DNA of 64,000 bases from Pseudoselenomonas ruminis (GCF_008271295.1 NZ_VTOY01000009.1:1-64000); one strand, 5' to 3'; positions 34,472-44,455 are shown, counted from the stretch's first letter. Numbers and translations: made by a program. The notes: generated from the letters alone by a model not told the origin.

Positions 34472-34864
34472 TTAAAGGGCTGCACACCGCTGGCACTCCG
34501 GGTAGAGGTTTTTCTCCAGCCAGTTTGGCGAGATTTGACGGCTGCGTGGCATAAGCTCATCGAGCAGGCTGGTCTCTGCCCAAAGCAGCGCCTTGGTCTC
34601 ATCCGCCAGCGTCGCAAATGCCTGCGGCGTTTTACCGCGCAGTTGTCCGCTTATGATTTCATCGACTTCATCTGCAGCTACCGCCGCTTTTTCCAGGGGG
34701 TGTTCCGCTGTCTCTGCCGCATCCAAGGCAAAAGCCAGCTCATGGGCAAACGTCCGGAGGCCTGTCTCTAAACTTCCAATCCGCGACGCGGGAATCCACT
34801 CCTCGAAATGCCGCTCTGACAGGAACTCACTTAGCCTCTTTTCCAATTTCTCGTGATCACACAT
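34472..34864 (-). CDS. Hypothetical cytoplasmic protein
   Basis: A 130-residue helical protein starting MCDHEKLEKRLSEFLSERHF. AAAGGAGG lies 8 bases before the ATG at 34864. Central region HELAFALDAAETAEHPLEKA; ends ...YPECQRCAAL with a CxxC. No family recognised. GC-rich codon use matches the core. Confidence 0.65.
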   Translation of the reverse strand: MCDHEKLEKRLSEFLSERHFEEWIPASRIGSLETGLRTFAHELAFALDAAETAEHPLEKAAVAADEVDEIISGQLRGKTPQAFATLADETKALLWAETSLLDELMPRSRQISPNWLEKNLYPECQRCAAL

Positions 34865-35146
34865 ACCAATACCTCCTTTGGGTGTCGTTTCGGCCTCCAC
34901 CGATACGACCGGGAATGTCCTTGCTGGTGATACACTTCGACAGTAACCACGCCGCCACCTGTTCCCCTGTCAAATTTCATGTTACATGATTACACACTCA
35001 TCCATTCGCATGATATATTTTCGCTATATTCTTTAAATTGTCAGCAGGAAATATTCCCCCTTGCGAGAATATTGGGAGTTAGGGGTAATAGGGACTCTCA
35101 TCATCCACATTTTTTGAGAGTTGTTTAAAAAGAAAGGGGAAATTTT

Positions 35147-36229
35147 ATGAACAAGAAGAAACTTTGCGCAGCACTGGTAGCTATGAGTTTCGTCGTAGGA
35201 ACTGGCATGAGCATGAATGTCGATGCCGCCAGCCGCGCCGAAATCGCCAAAATCAGTGTAAAGGAAAACGGAAGCAACTTCCAGTATTGGAATAAAGATT
35301 CCGCTTCCTTCAAGGCTCTCACAAATTACGTCAAAGACGTAACCAACAAAAAGAGCAAGAATTATATTCCTGAAGAAGACCGCATTGCCGTATTCGATAT
35401 GGACGGCACGCTGCTCGGCGAGCGCACGCCTTGCTATTTTGAGTGGATGATGTACCTCGAACGCGCCCTCAATGACCCCTCCTATACGCCATCCAAAGAA
35501 GACCGCGAATATGCGCTGGTAGTCAAAAAAGCGATTGAGAACCAGGCTATCCCGGAAGACATGGAAGGCAAAGAGGCAAAATCCCAGGCTTCCGTATTTG
35601 CAGGCATGACGCAGGACGAATACAATGCCTTCGTCAGGAAGTTCATGGAAACGCCAGCCGAAGGCCTGACGAACCTCAAACGCGGCGAGGAGTTCTATCT
35701 GCCAATGGCAGAAGTTGTCTCCTACCTCAAGAAGAACGATTTTGATATCTGGATTGTATCCGGCTCCGACCGTGACGCTCAGCGTGTGCTGATGGAAGGC
35801 GTCCTGCCCATCAAGCGTGACCACTTCATCGGTACCGATATCATGACGCTGGCTTCCGGACAGGGCAATACGGATGGCCTCGAATACGTCTACAACAAAG
35901 AAAAAGACACGCTTGTCCGCGGACAGTTTGTCCTCAAAGACGTCAAGATGAACAAAGTATCCAACATCGCCCGTGAAATCGGCCGTCAGCCGGTTCTCGC
36001 TTTCGGCAACAGTTCCGGTGATGCTTCCATGTTCAACTACACCATCAGCAAGAACAAATACAAGGCGCTGGCCTTCTCGCTCTGCTGTGATGATCTGGAA
36101 GACGACCTCGGCAACATCAAGAAAGCCGACAAGATGAAAGCGGACTGCCAGAAGAATGGCTGGATTCCGGTATCTATGCGCGATGACTGGAAGACCATCT
36201 ATGGTTACAACGTAAAAGTTGCCAAATAA
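35147..36229 (+). CDS. Secreted HAD-family phosphatase
   Basis: A 360-residue protein with a signal peptide (MNKKKLCAALVAMSFVVGTG..., cleaved near VDA). HAD motif I is VFDMDGTLLGE (nucleophile Asp about residue 83), motif II is IWIVSGSDR, and motif IV is FGNSSGDASMF. It is a probable periplasmic phosphatase of the phosphoserine phosphatase-like group; the substrate is not evident. GAAAGGGG precedes the ATG. Single gene with a strong terminator. Confidence 0.88.
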   Translation: MNKKKLCAALVAMSFVVGTGMSMNVDAASRAEIAKISVKENGSNFQYWNKDSASFKALTNYVKDVTNKKSKNYIPEEDRIAVFDMDGTLLGERTPCYFEWMMYLERALNDPSYTPSKEDREYALVVKKAIENQAIPEDMEGKEAKSQASVFAGMTQDEYNAFVRKFMETPAEGLTNLKRGEEFYLPMAEVVSYLKKNDFDIWIVSGSDRDAQRVLMEGVLPIKRDHFIGTDIMTLASGQGNTDGLEYVYNKEKDTLVRGQFVLKDVKMNKVSNIAREIGRQPVLAFGNSSGDASMFNYTISKNKYKALAFSLCCDDLEDDLGNIKKADKMKADCQKNGWIPVSMRDDWKTIYGYNVKVAK

Positions 36230-36242
36230 ATAACGTACACGA

Positions 36243-36285
36243 AAAGGCCACGGCCCTGCGAATACCTCGCAGGGCCGTGGCCTTT
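36243..36285 (+). terminator. Terminator of the HAD phosphatase gene
   Basis: A 19-bp perfect stem, AAAGGCCACGGCCCTGCGA and its complement, 5-base loop, T-rich end. Confidence 0.9.
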
Positions 36286-36302
36286 ATCTTCCCAAATCCT
36301 TT

Positions 36303-36590
36303 TTATTTAAGTTTTTCCCAGTAATTGATCCGCAGGGTATCCCCCGTGCGAATATCCCGTTTCAGCAACCATTCATTGAGTTCGCGGATGCCATCGATGA
36401 ATTCGTGAATCTCCCGCGCCCCATAGGTATTTTTCTTCATATATTCCCGGGCGATGCTCTCAAGCGTATCGCCACTCTTAACCGTAACAGTCACTTCTAC
36501 GAGATTCCAGTTTTTCCCGGCTGCTTCGGCGTTCATTCCCCCAAGGCTAATGAACAAGACAGCCATCGCTACGATAAATGCCTTCTTCAT
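36303..36590 (-). CDS. Secreted LysM-like protein
   Basis: A 95-residue protein with a signal peptide (MKKAFIVAMAVLFISLGG... AEA). The mature part matches the LysM pattern: VTVKSGDTLESIAREYM at the start and IRTGDTLRI at the end, with a longer than usual middle. LysM modules bind peptidoglycan. ATG at 36590 chosen for GGAGG 8 bases upstream. Confidence 0.85.
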   Translation of the reverse strand: MKKAFIVAMAVLFISLGGMNAEAAGKNWNLVEVTVTVKSGDTLESIAREYMKKNTYGAREIHEFIDGIRELNEWLLKRDIRTGDTLRINYWEKLK

Positions 36591-36692
36591 TTTTGGTTCC
36601 TCCAATCGAACATCTATACCTCTATACCATTAGTATAAATGTTCTTTCGAAGAAAATCAAGTATTTTGTCAGAATAATCTGTTGATTATTTC

Positions 36693-38537
36693 CTATTGCG
36701 CTGCCTTGGCCGACAGCGTCCGCTCCATGCACTCGCGAATGATGCGGGCATAGGCAGCACAACCGTCATCGTTCGGATGGATTCCATCCCGCGACAGCCA
36801 TTCCGGATGCTTGGACACTTCCGAGTACCAGTCAACAATCGTGACATTCGAATGCGTGGCAGCCACCTTTCGCAGGTATTCATTGTTCGTATCCTGCCAG
36901 GTAAGACTCGGCCCGTAAATGTTGACCCAGAAAATCTTGCGTTCCGAGCCCAAAATCTTTAACAATTCCCGCGTCTGCGCTTCATAGCGTTCCTGTCCGG
37001 CAATCGGGCCATTTGTCCCGAGCGCAACGACAACAACCTTTCCCAGCCGTCCCTGCGCGGCCAAACTCTGTGCAACAGGAATGCCGCCGCCCACATAACG
37101 GGACACTTCACCATCTACGATTGCTCCAGGCAAAACCTTGCGCACATCGCCCGACGCGCCGAGCAGCACCGAGTCACCAATGCAGGCAACTCCCGTTAAT
37201 TGCTGTGCCACCAGTTTTTCCTGATTCTCCTGCTGTTTTTTCGCCAGCTCAGCAGCCTCGGCGGCAGCACGGGCATTAGCCTCTTCCTGCGCCGCCTTCT
37301 GGGCTTCAAGCTTTGCCTTGAGCTCCGACGTCTTCTGGTCCGACGACGTAACAATCCCGTAACTGCCATAGCCCATAAGCGCCACGCCCGGCATCGTGAC
37401 AATCAGAAAGAATACGCACTGGGCGACGATAAACGAGCTGCCAATAGCCGGTTTTTTCCGCTGCAGCAAAAAGTCTACCATGGCATCCGACCAGATGGTC
37501 AGCAAAACGATGGCGAGAAGTTCCAACGCCCAATACTCCGGCCATTTGGTCCAGCCCATGCGGTTGAACAAAAAGATTACCGGATACTGCCAAAGGAAAA
37601 TGCCATAGCTGCGGCGGCCAATCCAGCCTAGCAGCGGGTTATCCAGTCCGCGGCCAAGTTCCAGACGATTGTCGGCCACCAAATGAATCAGCCAGCAGAA
37701 CAGCAGCGTCATCACCAGCATTCCCCACTGGTAGGTCGAAGCGGCCTGTCCATCCATGACCGCAAACGCCGTAAACGTCACTGTGAGAATCCCAGCAAAG
37801 GCCAAATACTTCAACCAGCTGTAACTGTCCGAGCCAAACCGCAAGCCTGCCGGTTTCTTCGCGCCACGCCAAAAGCCCAGCGCCGACCCCAGCAACAGCG
37901 CATAGACGCGCGTGTCGGTTCCATAATACAGGCGCGTAACGTCCATATCCGGTTTATACGCCAGCGGCATGACAGTGGCCGCCGCCAAGCCCAGCAGCGC
38001 AAAAAACACCGCACCGCTCCGCTTGCCAAAGATGCTTGCCCAAAGGGTATAGATAAAGAACAGGACCGGCCAAATCAGATAATACTGCAGCTCAATCCCC
38101 AAAAACCAAAGATGCGTAAACGGCGACGCATTGGCCATCCGCGTAAAGTAATCCGCATTCTGCTCAATCTGCCACCAGTTGTTATACCCCCAAAGTACCG
38201 ATTCAGCCTCGGGACGAATGGCCGCAATGACATCCGGCACCAGAAAATGAAACGCCCCAATCGTCGTGAGCATCATAATCAAAAGCGCCGGATAAATGCG
38301 CTTAATGCGCTTTCCGTAATAACGGAACACGCCAAACGAACCACTCTCCCAGCTTTTTACGCTTGTGAACGCCAGCAAAAAACCAGTCAGTACGAAGAAA
38401 AGCGAAACGCCCAAATAGCCGCCCTTAATCGTATCCGGAAACATATGAAAAAGCGTGACCCCAACAATAGCCAACGCGCGAAGTGCATCCAATCCCGCGA
38501 TACGGTTCTGTCTGCCAATGCTTTGAAAAACTTTCAT
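36693..38537 (-). CDS. OatA-like peptidoglycan/polysaccharide O-acetyltransferase
   Basis: A 614-residue two-domain protein. The first ~370 residues form an acyltransferase-3 membrane domain with about ten segments (starts RIAGLDALRALAIVGVTLFH; conserved histidine in LFHMFPD). After a coiled linker rich in Ala/Glu/Lys (about 400-440) comes an SGNH esterase-type domain with block I IGDSVLLGA, block III ALGTNG and block V DGIHPNDDG. Such proteins move acetyl groups across the membrane and onto peptidoglycan or sugars. Target here is inferred from architecture. Confidence 0.92.
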   Translation of the reverse strand: MKVFQSIGRQNRIAGLDALRALAIVGVTLFHMFPDTIKGGYLGVSLFFVLTGFLLAFTSVKSWESGSFGVFRYYGKRIKRIYPALLIMMLTTIGAFHFLVPDVIAAIRPEAESVLWGYNNWWQIEQNADYFTRMANASPFTHLWFLGIELQYYLIWPVLFFIYTLWASIFGKRSGAVFFALLGLAAATVMPLAYKPDMDVTRLYYGTDTRVYALLLGSALGFWRGAKKPAGLRFGSDSYSWLKYLAFAGILTVTFTAFAVMDGQAASTYQWGMLVMTLLFCWLIHLVADNRLELGRGLDNPLLGWIGRRSYGIFLWQYPVIFLFNRMGWTKWPEYWALELLAIVLLTIWSDAMVDFLLQRKKPAIGSSFIVAQCVFFLIVTMPGVALMGYGSYGIVTSSDQKTSELKAKLEAQKAAQEEANARAAAEAAELAKKQQENQEKLVAQQLTGVACIGDSVLLGASGDVRKVLPGAIVDGEVSRYVGGGIPVAQSLAAQGRLGKVVVVALGTNGPIAGQERYEAQTRELLKILGSERKIFWVNIYGPSLTWQDTNNEYLRKVAATHSNVTIVDWYSEVSKHPEWLSRDGIHPNDDGCAAYARIIRECMERTLSAKAAQ

Positions 38538-38611
38538 TCGATAAACACTACTCCTAAAACTTCAAGCTCCTAAACTTACCTTACGCATTATAGCATAACT
38601 TAATAAGAACG

Positions 38612-38651
38612 AAAAGAACACCTCCTGGGAAATTATTCCCAAGAGGTGTTC
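38612..38651 (-). terminator. Terminator of the 38656 gene
   Basis: Minus strand GAACACCTC...GAGGTGTTC stem with inner TGGG/CCCA pairs, followed by TTTTC. Confidence 0.8.
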
Positions 38652-38655
38652 TCCT

Positions 38656-39027
38656 TCAAAGCCATTGTTCACTTACCGTCCAATCTACCGGCTTCGGTAC
38701 AATATCATCCGAATGCAGGGGAAGCTCCAACGGTCTTAAATCTGCCGCCCGGGGTCTCCAGCGGCAGCGCCGTTCGGATTCACCGCTCTCCTTATCCGGT
38801 GCACTGATGCAGGACAGCTGACAGCTTCCCAGATCACGGATCCACCCGTCAATCTGGTCTGCAATGACAGCCAGCTGCGCCTCGGAAAACGCCGCATGTT
38901 TACGGCGAATGATTCCATTGCCGATTGCATCGAGCTCCACGCGCCCCGACACATCCTGCCAGGACGGTCCAAACGCATAAAGCTCATTTTCCCCCAAAGG
39001 CCCTATCCGCTCAATCCAAACCCGCAT
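38656..39027 (-). CDS. Hypothetical protein
   Basis: A 123-residue protein beginning MRVWIERIGPLGENELYAFG. ATG at 39027 has AAAGGGGCG upstream. It contains two Cys near the centre (GSCQLSCIS) and an Arg-rich stretch RRCRWRPRAADLR. No family recognised. It sits between an O-acetyltransferase and a radical SAM gene, all minus strand. Confidence 0.6.
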   Translation of the reverse strand: MRVWIERIGPLGENELYAFGPSWQDVSGRVELDAIGNGIIRRKHAAFSEAQLAVIADQIDGWIRDLGSCQLSCISAPDKESGESERRCRWRPRAADLRPLELPLHSDDIVPKPVDWTVSEQWL

Positions 39028-39108
39028 AATATCGCCCCTTTCACAATCCCAAGTGAACACCCACTCTTTTATACTGTGGTATTAGACATTTAAGGGGTAA
39101 TATCCTGC

Positions 39109-40116
39109 TTAGTCGGACAAAAACTTTCGCACTGCCGGGCCATTGAGGTACTTACAAAGCCGTCCCTGATACTGGCCATTTGCCGCCATCGTGGCGGTGA
39201 TGTTGTCGCGAATCTTCCACCAGCCCGTATGCCAATTGGAAAACAGCGTGTTCGTCTCGGGCGCCCGGCCAATGATGCGCTGCAAGACGATGTCAGGGGC
39301 CAGATGCTCAAGGAACGTGATGACGCGCGCCTCGTATTCCTCGCGCGAGACAAGTGTGAGCTCCCCTGCCTCATACTGGCGCGCCATCTCCGTGCCCTTG
39401 ACGATGTAGAGCGCATGGAGCTTGACCTGATCGACGCCGAGCGCTGAGAGCACCTTGGCATCCTCGATGACATCGGTCCTATCATCCCAGGGAAGGTTCA
39501 GGATAAGGTGCGCACACGACTGCAGGCCATGTGCCTTGATGCGCAAAACCGCATCGAGAAACTCGCCGAGCGTATGACCGCGGTTGATTTTCTGCAGCGA
39601 ACGGTAGTTAACGCTCTGCAGGCCAAGTTCCACGCAGATGTCAATGCCGAGCTTATCTGCTTCCTCGCGCAGCATCTCCAGATACTCATCGCTCACACAG
39701 TCAGGCCGCGTGGCAATGTAAATCGCCACGATATCCTCGCCAGCACCAGCCTCCTGCACCCAGCCCCGCAATGTTTCCAGCGGCGCATACGTATTGCTGA
39801 AGTTCTGGAAATACGGGATAAATTTCTTGGCCTTGTACTTTGGAATGATATGGGCCTTGTTCGCCGCAAGCTGCGCCGTAATTGTCATATCAGCTGGCAG
39901 ATTCTCATAGCCTGCGCCAATCGAACCGCAAAACGTGCAGCCAGCCCCGCCATTGCCACATTCGCCAATGCGATTAGGTGATGTCAAATTACTGGTGGTA
40001 ATACTTCCATCCCTGTTCGGGCACGTAACCGGCAAAGCCACCGGCAGCTTATAAACCTTCTCCCCATAACGTTCCTTTAAATAATCCGAAAAAGTCCGAT
40101 ATATATCATGTTCCAT
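39109..40116 (-). CDS. Radical SAM protein, TIGR01212 (YhcC) family
   Basis: A 335-residue radical SAM protein. The family-typical spaced cysteine region is CPNRDGSITTSNL...ECGNGGAGCTFCGSIGAG (about residues 32-68). AHLILNLPWDD and VKLHALYIVKGTEMA are the downstream SAM-barrel signatures of the YhcC group. It binds a 4Fe-4S cluster; the reaction and substrate of this family are not known. 107 bases separate it from the next gene downstream. Confidence 0.92.
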   Translation of the reverse strand: MEHDIYRTFSDYLKERYGEKVYKLPVALPVTCPNRDGSITTSNLTSPNRIGECGNGGAGCTFCGSIGAGYENLPADMTITAQLAANKAHIIPKYKAKKFIPYFQNFSNTYAPLETLRGWVQEAGAGEDIVAIYIATRPDCVSDEYLEMLREEADKLGIDICVELGLQSVNYRSLQKINRGHTLGEFLDAVLRIKAHGLQSCAHLILNLPWDDRTDVIEDAKVLSALGVDQVKLHALYIVKGTEMARQYEAGELTLVSREEYEARVITFLEHLAPDIVLQRIIGRAPETNTLFSNWHTGWWKIRDNITATMAANGQYQGRLCKYLNGPAVRKFLSD

Positions 40117-40146
40117 ATCCTATCCCCCAGCGAATGATTTCCGTAC

Positions 40147-40602
40147 TCATGCTGCCGTTGTCAGCGCTTTTAAAAACAACAGTACCTTTCCATCTTTTTG
40201 ATTCCTATAAACATACCCGTCCGTTTCAAACTGCAATTTTTCATGCAGCCGGATGCTCGCAACATTGTCCGCCCTTACCTGGTCTTGAACAATGGCGAAC
40301 CCTTTTTCTCGCACGCATTCCTCCAGCTGTGTCAAAGCCTTAAACGCATAGCCTTTTTTTCGTTCGCCTTCCCATACGTCAACACCGAAGGAAACAACGC
40401 TTTTGCTATGTTCAAACCACGAGCAGAACCCCACGATTTCATCGTCATGCACAATGGCCAGCATCGCAAACCGCCTGCCACAATGTGTTTTCTCGTTCCA
40501 TTCGCGAATCAGCTGCTCAATTTCTGCCCGCGCTTTCGCAGGATATCGTTTTTCCTGAACAGCTGCCGCATCACGCAACGTAAAGTGCCTTAAAGCTATC
40601 AT
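40147..40602 (-). CDS. GNAT family N-acetyltransferase
   Basis: A 151-residue acetyltransferase fold protein: motif A region KKGYAFKALTQLEECV (acetyl-CoA pyrophosphate loop, RxxGxA-like ERKKGYA) and VRADNVASIRLHEKLQFETDG, the usual motif B of Rim-type GNATs. Substrate unknown. Start at 40602 has GGTGAG upstream; a GTG four codons earlier is possible. Confidence 0.85.
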   Translation of the reverse strand: MIALRHFTLRDAAAVQEKRYPAKARAEIEQLIREWNEKTHCGRRFAMLAIVHDDEIVGFCSWFEHSKSVVSFGVDVWEGERKKGYAFKALTQLEECVREKGFAIVQDQVRADNVASIRLHEKLQFETDGYVYRNQKDGKVLLFLKALTTAA

Positions 40603-40642
40603 ATATCTCACCACTAATTTATCTTTTTACAATCCAAACCAA

Positions 40643-42430
40643 TCACTTCTTCGCCATACCATCGAGGTCTAGGCTTATCGTTTGATCTACCGGCTCTGCC
40701 GCCGTGTAGTCGAATAATACCGCCGTCCGTTGACTGGTCAATGTCTTGTCTTCTGCCTCCATTACATTGTAGGCAAAGATTTCGATATGGTACTTCTTGT
40801 TGACATCCCGCCAGTTGGTAAATTCATAGCCAGGCAAGTACTCGCGCACGCGGCTCGGGGCGCCTTTCCAGAAATCGGCCGTGATGTCCTGATAGTTTTG
40901 CCGGTTCCAGTCTAGATTTTCGGGGCGGATGCGGCCGCCGTCGGCCAGCAGGGCATCATAGCGCAGGAGATTGTCTAGTAGTTTCCTATCGAGCGCATAG
41001 GCCTGGCTCGCAAAGTCGCGCAGATAGCCGTAGAGATTTTTCGTACTATGGCCGATTTTATGGAAACCTTTTTCCTCCCACCAGTCAGTGAATTTCTGCC
41101 AGAACGCAAACGCATCGCCGTCCTCCTGCTCGCGGATGATATAATTGGCCGTCTTGCGGCAGCGGCCTGCATTATAGTAGAGCTCAAAAACCATCTCAAA
41201 GCTGTGGAACCAGCGGATTTCGCCATAGCTCAGCGCATCGGTCACGAGCACTTCGTAGGGCGCCATCGGCATGTACTGATAGCCATAGGGCGTTACGAGA
41301 TTCATCATCGCCGCGCCCTTGAGGAATTTCAAAAAGCCCAGCTGCAGCATATCGGTCTGCAGTTCGTAGACATCGTTAAACGAGCGCTGGAACGACGCCA
41401 TTCCTTCCCTGGGCAGACCGATGATGAGGTCGACATGCAGATGCATATTGTGAAAGCTCATGATGCGGTTGATATGCGCCTTGATGTCCGCCCAGTGATT
41501 GACGCGCGAGACGGCCTTCAGCACCTGCTCATTCGTCGACTGGATGCCGATTTCCAGCTGCACGCGTCCCTTGGGCAATTGTCCAAGCACCGTCAGCACT
41601 TCCTCGTCGAGGTAATCGATGGCGACCTCGAAATGAAAATTCGTGCGGCACGAATCCGGCAGGGCCAGCAAATATTTCAAAATCGGCAGGAAATGGCTCT
41701 TCTTCGCATTGAAGGTGCGGTCGACAAACTTGACCTGCCGCACATCATGGCGCACGAAAAAGTCGAGCTCGGCAAAAACGCGTTCCAATGGCAAGTAGCG
41801 CACGCCCGCCGTCGCACAGGACAGGCAGTAGGCACACGAAAACGGACAGCCGCGCGACGTCTCATAGTAGAGAATGCGCTCGCAGATATCGGCCATCTCG
41901 TCCTCACGATAGGCAAAGGGCACAGCGGCAAGATCTGCCACCGTCACATCATGGCCCTCATGGACGGTACCATCGGCGCCGCGCCAGGCGATGCCGCGGA
42001 TTTCTGACTGGTCAAGCAGGGCATTGACTTTTGACCGGTCAAATTGACAAGTCAAAAGCTGACTTGTCAATTGGCGGATTGACTCCTCGCCCTCGCCGCG
42101 CAGCACATAGTCGACCATTGGGAAATCGCGCATAAAATCCGCCGTGCCATAGGATACCTCGGGCCCGCCGCAGATGATGACCGTATCGGGAAGCGCCGCC
42201 GGCAGCAGGCGCAGCAGCCGCTTTACGACCTCGATATTCCAGATATAGCACGAAATGCCAAGGACTTTCGGCTGCTGCTCATAGATTTCGCCGAGCATAT
42301 CCAAAAGCTGATGATTGATGGTGAGTTCCAAAATCCGCGAGCCAGGCACGGCCTCGCGCAAATAGCGAATAGCCAGCGACGTATGGGAATACTTGGCATT
42401 GATGCCCAGCCATAAAATATCTTCTGTCAA
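40643..42430 (-). CDS. B12-binding radical SAM protein with DUF4080
   Basis: A 595-residue protein. The N-terminal B12-binding (Rossmann) domain spans about 1-125 (GISCYIWNIEVVKRLL; VIICGGPEVSYG). The radical SAM core follows with CPFSCAYC (about residue 200) and FVDRTFNAKKSHFL. The C-terminal DUF4080 covers about 390-560. Members are thought to be methyltransferases or rearrangases using methylcobalamin and SAM; substrate unknown. Between the two N-terminal domains four TGACNNGTCA palindromes (42005-42069) encode a linker reading SQLLTCQFDRSKVNALLDQS. Another palindrome is at 40731-40740. Confidence 0.92.
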   Translation of the reverse strand: MTEDILWLGINAKYSHTSLAIRYLREAVPGSRILELTINHQLLDMLGEIYEQQPKVLGISCYIWNIEVVKRLLRLLPAALPDTVIICGGPEVSYGTADFMRDFPMVDYVLRGEGEESIRQLTSQLLTCQFDRSKVNALLDQSEIRGIAWRGADGTVHEGHDVTVADLAAVPFAYREDEMADICERILYYETSRGCPFSCAYCLSCATAGVRYLPLERVFAELDFFVRHDVRQVKFVDRTFNAKKSHFLPILKYLLALPDSCRTNFHFEVAIDYLDEEVLTVLGQLPKGRVQLEIGIQSTNEQVLKAVSRVNHWADIKAHINRIMSFHNMHLHVDLIIGLPREGMASFQRSFNDVYELQTDMLQLGFLKFLKGAAMMNLVTPYGYQYMPMAPYEVLVTDALSYGEIRWFHSFEMVFELYYNAGRCRKTANYIIREQEDGDAFAFWQKFTDWWEEKGFHKIGHSTKNLYGYLRDFASQAYALDRKLLDNLLRYDALLADGGRIRPENLDWNRQNYQDITADFWKGAPSRVREYLPGYEFTNWRDVNKKYHIEIFAYNVMEAEDKTLTSQRTAVLFDYTAAEPVDQTISLDLDGMAKK

Positions 42431-42480
42431 TTGTCTTCTCCTTACTGATACACCGTATATAACCTACTTATTCTACCACA

Positions 42481-42509
42481 TTACGGTTGCGTGTGGTATG
42501 TGTTATAAT
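42481..42509 (+). promoter_or_regulatory. Promoter of pepF
   Basis: TTACGG (42481-42486), 17-base spacer, TATAAT (42504-42509). Confidence 0.6.
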
Positions 42510-42548
42510 AATATAGTTGAGAACATTTCTAAGCGAAAGGACGATACT

Positions 42549-44348
42549 ATGACAAGTCAAAATAAATTAGCCCGCCGTGAGGATATTCCCGAAACGGCCA
42601 AATGGCACTTAAACGATATTTTTGCCACCCATGACGACTGGCAAACAGCCCGCGACGCTATCGAAGGCCAGCTTACGGAAATCAAACAGTTTGCGGGAAA
42701 ACTCTCGGACCCGCAGCAGCTTTTAGACTGCCTGACCAAAGTCGACACGATGGAGATAAACCTTTGCGCGGTCTTTGCCTATGCGCGCATGATGGCCGAC
42801 ACCGATACGGCCAATCAATCGTATCAGGCCGATACCGCCAGCTGCCTGCCGCTGCTCGACCAGGCATCAGCAGCCTGCGCTTTCATCGAGCCGGAACTCC
42901 TCTCCCTGCCCGAAGAAACACTGCGCACTATGGCCGATAAGCTGCCAGGCCTTAAAAAATACCAATTCCGTTTCCAAGACCTGCTGCGCGGCAAGGAACA
43001 TGTGCTGACGACCGAGCAGGAGGCCTTCCTTGCACGCACCGGCGAAATCCGCGCAACGGCCCGCAACACCTACACGGTCATGACCAATGCCGATATGAAG
43101 TTCCCCGACACCCTCGGCGAGGACGGCAAACTCACGACCCTTTCCGAGAGCCGCTACATGCAGTTTATCCGCTCCAAGGACGGCAAAGTGCGCGCCGATG
43201 CGTTCCACAAGCTCTTTACCACCTACCTTTCGTTCCGCAATACGTTTGCGAGCCTTTACAGCTCCTCGGTAAAAGCCAGCCAGTTTATCAGCACGACACG
43301 CCACTATCCCTCGATGCTTGAAGCGGCGCTCGACGCGGGCAATATCCCCGTAAGCGTCTACGAACAGACGATAAACGTCACCCACGAGTTCCTGCCCGAA
43401 CTCCACCGCTATATGGAGCTCAAGAAAAAACTGCTCGGCGTCAAGGAACTTCACATGTATGACCTCTATGTGCCCGTTGTCGAAAAACCGAAAACACCTT
43501 ACACCTACGACGAGGCCCGCACTATCTTAAAAGAGGCGCTGGCACCGCTTGGCGGGCAGTATCTAAAAGACCTCTTCACCGGTCTCGATGGCGGCTGGGT
43601 TGACCGCCTCGAAAACGAAGGCAAGCGCAGCGGCGCCTACTCCTGGGGCGTCTATGGCGTGCACCCCTTCGTGCTCATGAGCTGGCACGATACCTACGAT
43701 GCCGTCTCGACGCTGGCCCACGAGATGGGCCACAGCATGCACAGCTTCTACAGCGCCAAGAATCAGGAATACACGAACTCCGAATACACGATTTTCTGCG
43801 CTGAGGTCGCCTCCACCACCAACGAAAACCTGCTGCTCGAATACATGCTGAAGCATGCGGATGAAAAGGACCGCCTCTATTATCTAAACCTTTATCTCGA
43901 GCAGATTCGCACGACGGTCTTCCGTCAGGTGCTCTTTGCCGAGTTTGAAAAACTCACGCACGAAGCCGTCGAAGCAGGCGAGGCTTTGACCGCCGACAAC
44001 CTCGAAGGAATCTGGATGGACCTCAACCGCAAGTATTACGGCGAAGACGTCGTGCTCGACGACGAGCTGCGCGCCGAGTGGTCGCGCATCCCGCACTTCT
44101 ACCGTCCGTTCTACGTCTACCAGTACGCGACCGGCTATGCGGCCGCCATGACGCTCTCCGAGAAAGTCCGCACGCAGGGCGAGCCAGCGCAAAAGGCTTA
44201 TCTTTCGTTCCTCGCCAGCGGCGGCAGCGACTACTCCATCAAGCTGCTGCAAAACGCCGGCGTCGACATGACGAGCCGCGAGCCGTTTGCCATCACGTTT
44301 AAGAAATTCTCCCACTGTCTCGACCAGCTGGAAAAAATCATCAAATAA
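42549..44348 (+). CDS. pepF: Oligoendopeptidase F
   Basis: A 599-residue M3 family metallopeptidase. The zinc motif is TLAHEMGHSMHSF (HExxH; about residue 385), with the third ligand Glu in FCAEVASTTNE. It cleaves short peptides of about 7-17 residues in the cytoplasm. ATG at 42549 has AAAGGACG upstream. The start codon overlaps TGACAAGTCA (42550-42559), giving the N-terminus MTSQ. Length is normal for PepF. Confidence 0.96.
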   Translation: MTSQNKLARREDIPETAKWHLNDIFATHDDWQTARDAIEGQLTEIKQFAGKLSDPQQLLDCLTKVDTMEINLCAVFAYARMMADTDTANQSYQADTASCLPLLDQASAACAFIEPELLSLPEETLRTMADKLPGLKKYQFRFQDLLRGKEHVLTTEQEAFLARTGEIRATARNTYTVMTNADMKFPDTLGEDGKLTTLSESRYMQFIRSKDGKVRADAFHKLFTTYLSFRNTFASLYSSSVKASQFISTTRHYPSMLEAALDAGNIPVSVYEQTINVTHEFLPELHRYMELKKKLLGVKELHMYDLYVPVVEKPKTPYTYDEARTILKEALAPLGGQYLKDLFTGLDGGWVDRLENEGKRSGAYSWGVYGVHPFVLMSWHDTYDAVSTLAHEMGHSMHSFYSAKNQEYTNSEYTIFCAEVASTTNENLLLEYMLKHADEKDRLYYLNLYLEQIRTTVFRQVLFAEFEKLTHEAVEAGEALTADNLEGIWMDLNRKYYGEDVVLDDELRAEWSRIPHFYRPFYVYQYATGYAAAMTLSEKVRTQGEPAQKAYLSFLASGGSDYSIKLLQNAGVDMTSREPFAITFKKFSHCLDQLEKIIK

Positions 44349-44371
44349 TTCAGCCTGTCAAGGTTTTTTAC

Positions 44372-44400
44372 TTGCATCAGCAAAAAATTTATGCTAGAAT
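44372..44400 (+). promoter_or_regulatory. Promoter of rpmB
   Basis: TTGCAT (44372-44377), 17-base spacer, TAGAAT (44395-44400), upstream of the L28 gene. Confidence 0.75.
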
Positions 44401-44455
44401 ACTTGTATTGTGTTGTTAGGGGTAACTATGCTCCTACGTTAAGGAGGTGTAACAC

